Positions 53,931 to 58,437 of a stretch of DNA of 58,437 nucleotides are shown in pieces; position 1 is the first letter of the stretch; each line of letters begins with the position of its first letter. Both the position numbers and the translations under genes were made by a program. The notes below the pieces were generated by a model. The model searched no databases. It was not told the DNA's origin and saw nothing but the letters and a program-made list of their open reading frames with translations. The stretch comes from JBAXAM01 sp037142515. GTDB lineage: Bacteria > Pseudomonadota > Gammaproteobacteria > UBA9339. The DNA lies in assembly GCA_037142515.1 (NCBI GenBank), contig JBAXAM010000006.1, positions 1 through 58,437 of the forward strand. Reading direction: 5' to 3'.

Positions 53931-54704
53931 CTAAATTAATAAAAGCCCTAAAACAAAAATCGGGATTGCTGCTGTTAAGCTATCAATTCGATCATACATG
54001 CCTCCATGCCCAGGCAATAATTTACCACTGTCTTTTACTCCTGCCTGACGCTTCAACATACTCTCAAATAAATCGCCAATCACCGACCATAAGCACGTAA
54101 CTACAACTAACATTAAAAATGAAACACTGTGCGCGTCACAAATAACCGCAACAAGCAAAGCGAGCAACAAGCCCCCAAGAACCCCTTCAAGTGTTTTCTT
54201 GGGACTAATTTGCGGTGCCAATGAATGCTTTCCCCAAAGCCTTCCCGAAAAGTATGCGCCAATATCAGCTGCACAAACAATCATTAACAAGTAAAGTAAA
54301 AATCTTGCCCCAAATTTTTCTTGTATCTCAATTAAACCAACAAAGCACGGTACGAAAACCATAATTCCAACCAAATACTGCCAGACTATGCTAGCGAAGC
54401 AATTAATTTTATCAGCCGTATAATGCCACAAAAAATATGGAACAATTACCCACCACAAAACACCGACAATCAACGTCGGCTCTGCCGGAAAAAATTGAGT
54501 AATCACAGCAACTGATAAAAATACTGCCAAAAAAATTATTTTTTTCTTATAATTTTTTCGCCAAAATAAATTTGCAAATTCCCAAGCAGCCAATGCCACT
54601 ATCAATCCAGCAAGCGTTTTAAAGCCAATCAATGGCAAATAAAATATACTAACTGCTACTAAAGCCCCTAAAATTAATGCAGTGATAATACGCTGTGTTA
54701 GCAT
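53931..54704 (-). CDS. cdsA: Phosphatidate cytidylyltransferase
   Basis: Makes CDP-diacylglycerol for phospholipid synthesis. The 257-residue membrane protein has about 7-8 hydrophobic segments. The family signature near the C-terminus is complete (SMLKRQAGVKDSGKLLPGHGGMYDRIDS, about 210-237), as is ISPKKTLEGVLGG at about 165-177. It overlaps uppS by 7 bases. Confidence 0.95.
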   Translation of the reverse strand: MLTQRIITALILGALVAVSIFYLPLIGFKTLAGLIVALAAWEFANLFWRKNYKKKIIFLAVFLSVAVITQFFPAEPTLIVGVLWWVIVPYFLWHYTADKINCFASIVWQYLVGIMVFVPCFVGLIEIQEKFGARFLLYLLMIVCAADIGAYFSGRLWGKHSLAPQISPKKTLEGVLGGLLLALLVAVICDAHSVSFLMLVVVTCLWSVIGDLFESMLKRQAGVKDSGKLLPGHGGMYDRIDSLTAAIPIFVLGLLLI

Positions 54705-55399
54705 TTTCCAAACCTTCTAATTCTTTTATCGTAAGAAGCGAGAGCCTCATTAAACTCCGCCTCACGAAAATCCGGCCACAAAACATCAGTAAAATACAAC
54801 TCAGTATATGCCAGCTGCCACAACATAAAATTACTTATACGCTGTTCGCCGCTAGTACGAATAAGTAAATCCGGCCCGGGCAAATCATGCAGGCAAGTTC
54901 TGGCATGCAATTTTTCAATAGTAATATCTTGCGCCGCCAATTTTCCCGCTTCAATTTCTCTGCCAAGTTGCCGCGCAGCTTCTGTAATATCCCAGCGCCC
55001 GCTATAACTTAAAGCAATAACTAGTTTTAAGCCAGTATTACCAACAGTCAATTTTTCAGAAGCATAAATTTTCTGCTGCAATTTTTCCGCAAGACGTCCT
55101 GTCTCGCCAATAACTCGAAATTGCACATTGTTTTTATGCAACTCCTTAACTTCGTCTTCTAAAACCAAAATAAATAATTTCTCCATTAAATAGCCAACTT
55201 CTTCTTGAGGCCTCTGCCAATTTTCGGTACTAAATGCAAACAGTGTCAAAACATCAATTTTTTTTTCAGCGCATATCCGAACAATCTCGTGCACACTTTC
55301 CACCCCAATTTTATGCCCAGCAATCCTCGGCAATCCGCGCTTTTTGGCCCAACGACCATTACCATCCATTATAATTGCAATGTGTTTGGGCAACTTCAT
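54698..55399 (-). CDS. uppS: Undecaprenyl diphosphate synthase
   Basis: Makes the C55 lipid carrier for cell-wall and LPS sugars by cis-prenyl chain extension. The 233 residues start with HIAIIMDGNGRWAKKRGLPRIAGHKIG, which includes the catalytic Asp. LTLFAFSTENWQRP, LVIALSYSGRWDI and the C-terminal DLLIRTSGEQRISNFMLWQLAYTELYF complete the signature. It starts at the last base of frr; dxr, often found between frr and uppS, is absent. Confidence 0.96.
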   Translation of the reverse strand: MKLPKHIAIIMDGNGRWAKKRGLPRIAGHKIGVESVHEIVRICAEKKIDVLTLFAFSTENWQRPQEEVGYLMEKLFILVLEDEVKELHKNNVQFRVIGETGRLAEKLQQKIYASEKLTVGNTGLKLVIALSYSGRWDITEAARQLGREIEAGKLAAQDITIEKLHARTCLHDLPGPDLLIRTSGEQRISNFMLWQLAYTELYFTDVLWPDFREAEFNEALASYDKRIRRFGKC

Positions 55400-55956
55400 T
55401 ATACCTTCATTAATTCTGCTTCCTTAGTAACAACTAGCTTATCAACTTCAGCAACAAACTTATCAGTTGTTTTTTGTACTAAATCTTGGGCACGATGATC
55501 TGCATCTTCATCAATCTGCTTTTTCTTAAGAATATCCTTAAGACTGGCCATGGCATCGCGACGAACATTTCTGAGCGAAACTCGCGCCTGCTCTGCAATA
55601 GTTTTTACTACTTTTACCATTTCTTTGCGACGCTCTTCAGTCATGGCAGGAATAGGCACCCGCACTAAATTGGCATCAGCAATTGGATTCAAACCAAGAC
55701 CGGCATTGAGAATTGCTTTTTCGACGGTCTTAACCATAGCTTTTTCCCATGGCGAGATTGTAATAGTATGAGCATCAGATATCACAATATTAGCAATATT
55801 TTTCAATGGAGTTTCATTACCATAATAATCAACCTTAACCCCATCAACCAAACTGGAATGCGCTCGTCCAGTTCTCAGCTTACCTATTTCAACTTTAAAA
55901 ACCTCTAGCGCTTTTTGCATGTTCGCTTCAACATCTTTGTTAATGCTATTTAACAT
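55399..55956 (-). CDS. frr: Ribosome recycling factor
   Basis: Splits post-termination ribosomes together with EF-G. The 185-residue length is standard. GKLRTGRAHSSLVDGVKVDYYGNETPLKNIANI, the DAHTITISPWEKAM segment and PIPAMTEERRKEMVKVVKTIAEQARVSLRNVRRDA are diagnostic. It lies 20 bases after pyrH. Confidence 0.97.
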   Translation of the reverse strand: MLNSINKDVEANMQKALEVFKVEIGKLRTGRAHSSLVDGVKVDYYGNETPLKNIANIVISDAHTITISPWEKAMVKTVEKAILNAGLGLNPIADANLVRVPIPAMTEERRKEMVKVVKTIAEQARVSLRNVRRDAMASLKDILKKKQIDEDADHRAQDLVQKTTDKFVAEVDKLVVTKEAELMKV

Positions 55957-55976
55957 AGTTCACCTCATTCTACTTA

Positions 55977-56690
55977 TTATTCTACTAAAGTTCCTTCATT
56001 AGCACCCTGAATAATACGCAATATAGCCCCCTTTTTATGCATATTAAACACCCGCAGTTTCATTTGATGATCACGACAAAGACAAAATGCAGACAAGTCC
56101 ATCACAGCTAATTCTTTGGTTAAAGCTTCTTGGTAGGTTAAATAGCTGTAAAATTTGGCGCCAGGATTAGCTTGTGGATCAGCTGAATAAACACCTCTAA
56201 CATTTGTTGCCTTTAGGAGCAAATCAGCATCAAGCTCAATTCCTCGCAAGCCAAGCGCTGTATCAGTAGTAACAAATGGATTACCGGTACCACCAGCAAA
56301 AATTACAACAAAGTTTTGTTCAAGATAATCAGCAGCTTTATTGCGATCATAGCGTTCAACTACGCCATCTATTGGCAAAGCTGACATGACTTTAGTGGGA
56401 ATACTTAAGCGCACAAAGACATCTCGCATCGCCAAAGCGTTTAACATCGTAGCAATCATGCCAAGATGGTCGCCAGTGGTGCGCGAAATCAAAGCTTGAT
56501 TTAATTTAGCACCACGAAAAAAATTACCACCACCAATAACAACTCCAACCTGCACTTTGCCCAAGGCTAAAGGCTTAATCTCGCGCGCAATGCTTTCAAT
56601 CACCGCCGTATCAATGCTAGAAGCTTTTTTCCCTAGCAAGGCCTCACCACTAAATTTAATTATTACGCGTCGATATCGAGTTTTTTTCAT
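55977..56690 (-). CDS. pyrH: UMP kinase
   Basis: Phosphorylates UMP to UDP; bacterial enzymes are hexameric and allosterically controlled by GTP and UTP. The 237 residues include RVIIKFSGEALLG, VVIGGGNFFRGAKL, DHLGMIATMLNALAM, NFVVIFAGGTGNPFVTTDTAL, and DADLLLKATNVRGVYSADP. It lies 26 bases after tsf. Confidence 0.97.
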   Translation of the reverse strand: MKKTRYRRVIIKFSGEALLGKKASSIDTAVIESIAREIKPLALGKVQVGVVIGGGNFFRGAKLNQALISRTTGDHLGMIATMLNALAMRDVFVRLSIPTKVMSALPIDGVVERYDRNKAADYLEQNFVVIFAGGTGNPFVTTDTALGLRGIELDADLLLKATNVRGVYSADPQANPGAKFYSYLTYQEALTKELAVMDLSAFCLCRDHQMKLRVFNMHKKGAILRIIQGANEGTLVE

Positions 56691-56716
56691 GCGAAATCAC
56701 TCCTGATATTTATAAT

Positions 56717-57565
56717 CTATAATAAACTCTTGACCCTCTCAATCCCCTCACCCACTTCAAAGCGAGCAAAACTCAAAGCTTTTGCATTTGCCTGCTTTAA
56801 TAAATCAGCAACCGTGATATCTGGGTTTTTGACAAATAGTTGCTCAACTAGGGTTGATTCGCTTATAAATTTTTGCATACGACCGGCAATCATTTTTTCT
56901 ATAATCTCAGGTGGCTTACCACTTGTCTGCACCTGAGCCAAACAAATTTCTTTTTCTTTGTTGAGCAAATCTTGCGGCAATTCTTCAGGCAACACTACTA
57001 TAGGCTTACTCGCCGCAATATGCATCGAAATATCCTTTCCAAATTCGGGACTTGCAGCTGATAGCTCAACTAATACACCAATTCGATTATTGCTATGAAC
57101 ATAACTACCAACAACCCCTGCGGTTGTTATTAATTTTAAACGACGCACATTAATATTTTCACCGACCTTGGCAACCAAATCCTCACGAGTTTGGGCAATA
57201 GTTTTACCATTATCTAGAGCCGCAGCTAATAAGCTATCAATATCAGCAGAAAGAGCGGCTAATCCGGCAGTAGCAACAGCATTTACAAACTCTAAGAAAC
57301 TATGATCACGAGCAACAAAGTCAGTTTCACAATTAACTTCAACCATAATCGCTTTTTTGCCATCACCGCTTGTTTTAATTGCTACGACTCCTTCAGCTGC
57401 TATCCTGCTAGCCTTTTTGGCAGCCTTAGCCTGACCAGACTTACGCATAGCCACAATCGCTGCTTCGATATCACCCTGAGCCTCCTCCAGAGCTTTTTTA
57501 CACTCCATCATCCCGGCGCCAATACGCTCACGCAATTCTTTAACTAAAGAAGCTGTAATTATCAT
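56717..57565 (-). CDS. tsf: Translation elongation factor Ts
   Basis: Nucleotide exchange factor for EF-Tu. The 282-residue protein has the N-terminal UBA-like region (LVKELRERIGAGMMECKKALEEAQGDIEAAI), VEVNCETDFVARDHSF and the dimerisation domain (MHIAASKPIVV). It lies 12 bases after rpsB, in the universal rpsB-tsf order. Confidence 0.97.
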   Translation of the reverse strand: MIITASLVKELRERIGAGMMECKKALEEAQGDIEAAIVAMRKSGQAKAAKKASRIAAEGVVAIKTSGDGKKAIMVEVNCETDFVARDHSFLEFVNAVATAGLAALSADIDSLLAAALDNGKTIAQTREDLVAKVGENINVRRLKLITTAGVVGSYVHSNNRIGVLVELSAASPEFGKDISMHIAASKPIVVLPEELPQDLLNKEKEICLAQVQTSGKPPEIIEKMIAGRMQKFISESTLVEQLFVKNPDITVADLLKQANAKALSFARFEVGEGIERVKSLL

Positions 57566-57577
57566 AATCTAAACCCC

Positions 57578-58411
57578 TTATTTGTTTTCATCAGCTAAAA
57601 CTTCATCTTCAGAAGCATGACGAGTAGAAATGATAGATGCCTTTCTCTTAAAAACTTTTTTCTTTGGTGGCAAGGCTTTTTTTCCAAGCTTTTTATCTTC
57701 TTTTTCGGCAATAACTTCTTCTTCAATGATATGGCTGCGAGCGTCAACAATCGCATCCCCAATACCCTGCAAATACAGTTTTATTGCACGAATTGAATCG
57801 TCATTTCCTGGGATCACATAATCAATACCATCGGGGTTATTATTGGTATCAACTATACCTACTATCGGAATTTTTAATTTAGATGCTTCGCTCACAGCTA
57901 TATTTTCGTGCCCAACATCAATTACGAAAACCGCATCTGGCAGGCCACCCATTTTGCGAATACCGCCCAAAACACGATCAAGTTTAGTGATTTCGCGCAT
58001 TATGGATAGCGCTTCTTTTTTTGTGATACGCGCAAAAGCTGGGCTGTCACGTAAATCTTCTAATTCTTTAAGCCGTTTCAATGATTGCCGAATTGTTTTA
58101 TAGTTGGTCAACATACCACCAAGCCAACGATAATCAACAAATGGCATTTGACAACGCTGTGCTTCTTCACGAATTAAAATACGGGCTTGCTGCTTAGTAC
58201 CAACAAACAAAATTTTGCCTCTTTTGCCAGCCACACTACTTAAAAAATTTACCGCTTGTTTATACATATCAAGGGTTTTTTCAAGGTTAATAATGTGAAT
58301 TTTACTTTTGATACCGAAAATATAAGGAGCCATCTTTGGATTCCAGTAGCGGACTTGATGGCCGAAGTGCACACCAGCCTCTAACATCTGGCGCATAGTA
58401 ATGTCAGTCAT
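57578..58411 (-). CDS. rpsB: 30S ribosomal protein S2
   Basis: The 277 residues start MTDITMRQMLEAGVHFGHQVRYWNPKMAPYIFG and include VDYRWLGGMLTNYKTI and the SEASKLKIPIVGIVDTNNNPDGIDYVIPGNDDS signature. The body is about 235 residues, followed by a lysine-rich tail of about 40 residues. AAGGAG lies seven bases upstream of the ATG. The promoter is beyond the end of the window. Confidence 0.97.
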   Translation of the reverse strand: MTDITMRQMLEAGVHFGHQVRYWNPKMAPYIFGIKSKIHIINLEKTLDMYKQAVNFLSSVAGKRGKILFVGTKQQARILIREEAQRCQMPFVDYRWLGGMLTNYKTIRQSLKRLKELEDLRDSPAFARITKKEALSIMREITKLDRVLGGIRKMGGLPDAVFVIDVGHENIAVSEASKLKIPIVGIVDTNNNPDGIDYVIPGNDDSIRAIKLYLQGIGDAIVDARSHIIEEEVIAEKEDKKLGKKALPPKKKVFKRKASIISTRHASEDEVLADENK

Positions 58412-58437
58412 TTTTTTCTCCTTGGGTTATGCCTCCA

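Noticed and set aside
1..58437. Insertion sequences, rRNA, tRNA and known riboswitches
   Set aside because: No transposase, no tRNA cloverleaf or rRNA-like sequence and no TPP element before the thiamine gene were recognised by eye; a covariance-model scan would be decisive.

Overview
The window is dense AT-rich bacterial DNA with no gene-free stretch over 300 bases and no rRNA or tRNA gene that I can see. Gene content and order point to a gammaproteobacterium. The right end has the classical block rpsB-tsf-pyrH-frr-uppS-cdsA-bamA-lpxD-fabZ-lpxA, and dnaE, rnhB, lpxB, surE-nlpD, mfd, mltA, suhB and purB are also present. The AT bias, many short overlaps, broken genes, a toxin-antitoxin pair, DUF4143 ATPases, a GadC-like permease and a giant exported protein suggest a host-associated lineage, perhaps Legionellales (Legionella/Coxiella/Rickettsiella-like). 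That placement is inference from gene content, not from a phylogeny.

Layout. 1-0.9 kb: remnant of a surface protein with a DUF1566/Lcl-type C-terminal domain. 0.9-16.4 kb: mostly housekeeping genes (SDR enzyme, infA-mnmA, two paralogous membrane proteins, mfd, mltA-suhB-NCS2 permease, two small unknown genes, recO-nlpD-surE, thiamine pyrophosphokinase, GadC-like permease). 16.4-16.9 kb: RelE/RHH toxin-antitoxin pair. 17.0-21.3 kb: four-gene tripartite efflux operon (DevC/MacB-like permease, ATPase, adaptor, TolC-like outer membrane lipoprotein), overlapping purB. 22.7-29.4 kb: accessory region with a tyrosine recombinase, a frameshifted FosA-like gene, a heptad-repeat coiled-coil protein, a double-glycine bacteriocin-like peptide, a nitroreductase, a fused membrane/spermidine-synthase-like protein without a standard start codon, and an OpgB-like phosphoglycerol transferase. 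29.4-38.5 kb: one gene for a protein of about 3,010 residues with a Sec signal peptide and an internal SecA-like motor. 38.6-45.1 kb: mgtA, dnaE and rnhB, which read into the giant gene. 45.2-49.4 kb: two AAA/DUF4143 ATPases and lpxB, inverted relative to the surrounding lpx/dnaE block, plus a fragment of an autotransporter passenger. 49.4-58.4 kb: lpxA to rpsB.

The most notable candidates are the exported SecA-like giant and the predicted RNA stem that hides its ribosome binding site at the end of mgtA; the ATPase-pair module with promoter-overlapping palindromes and a 17-bp direct repeat at the lpxB start; and the bacteriocin-like peptide. Nothing here was searched against a database. Family calls rest on recognised motifs and lengths.
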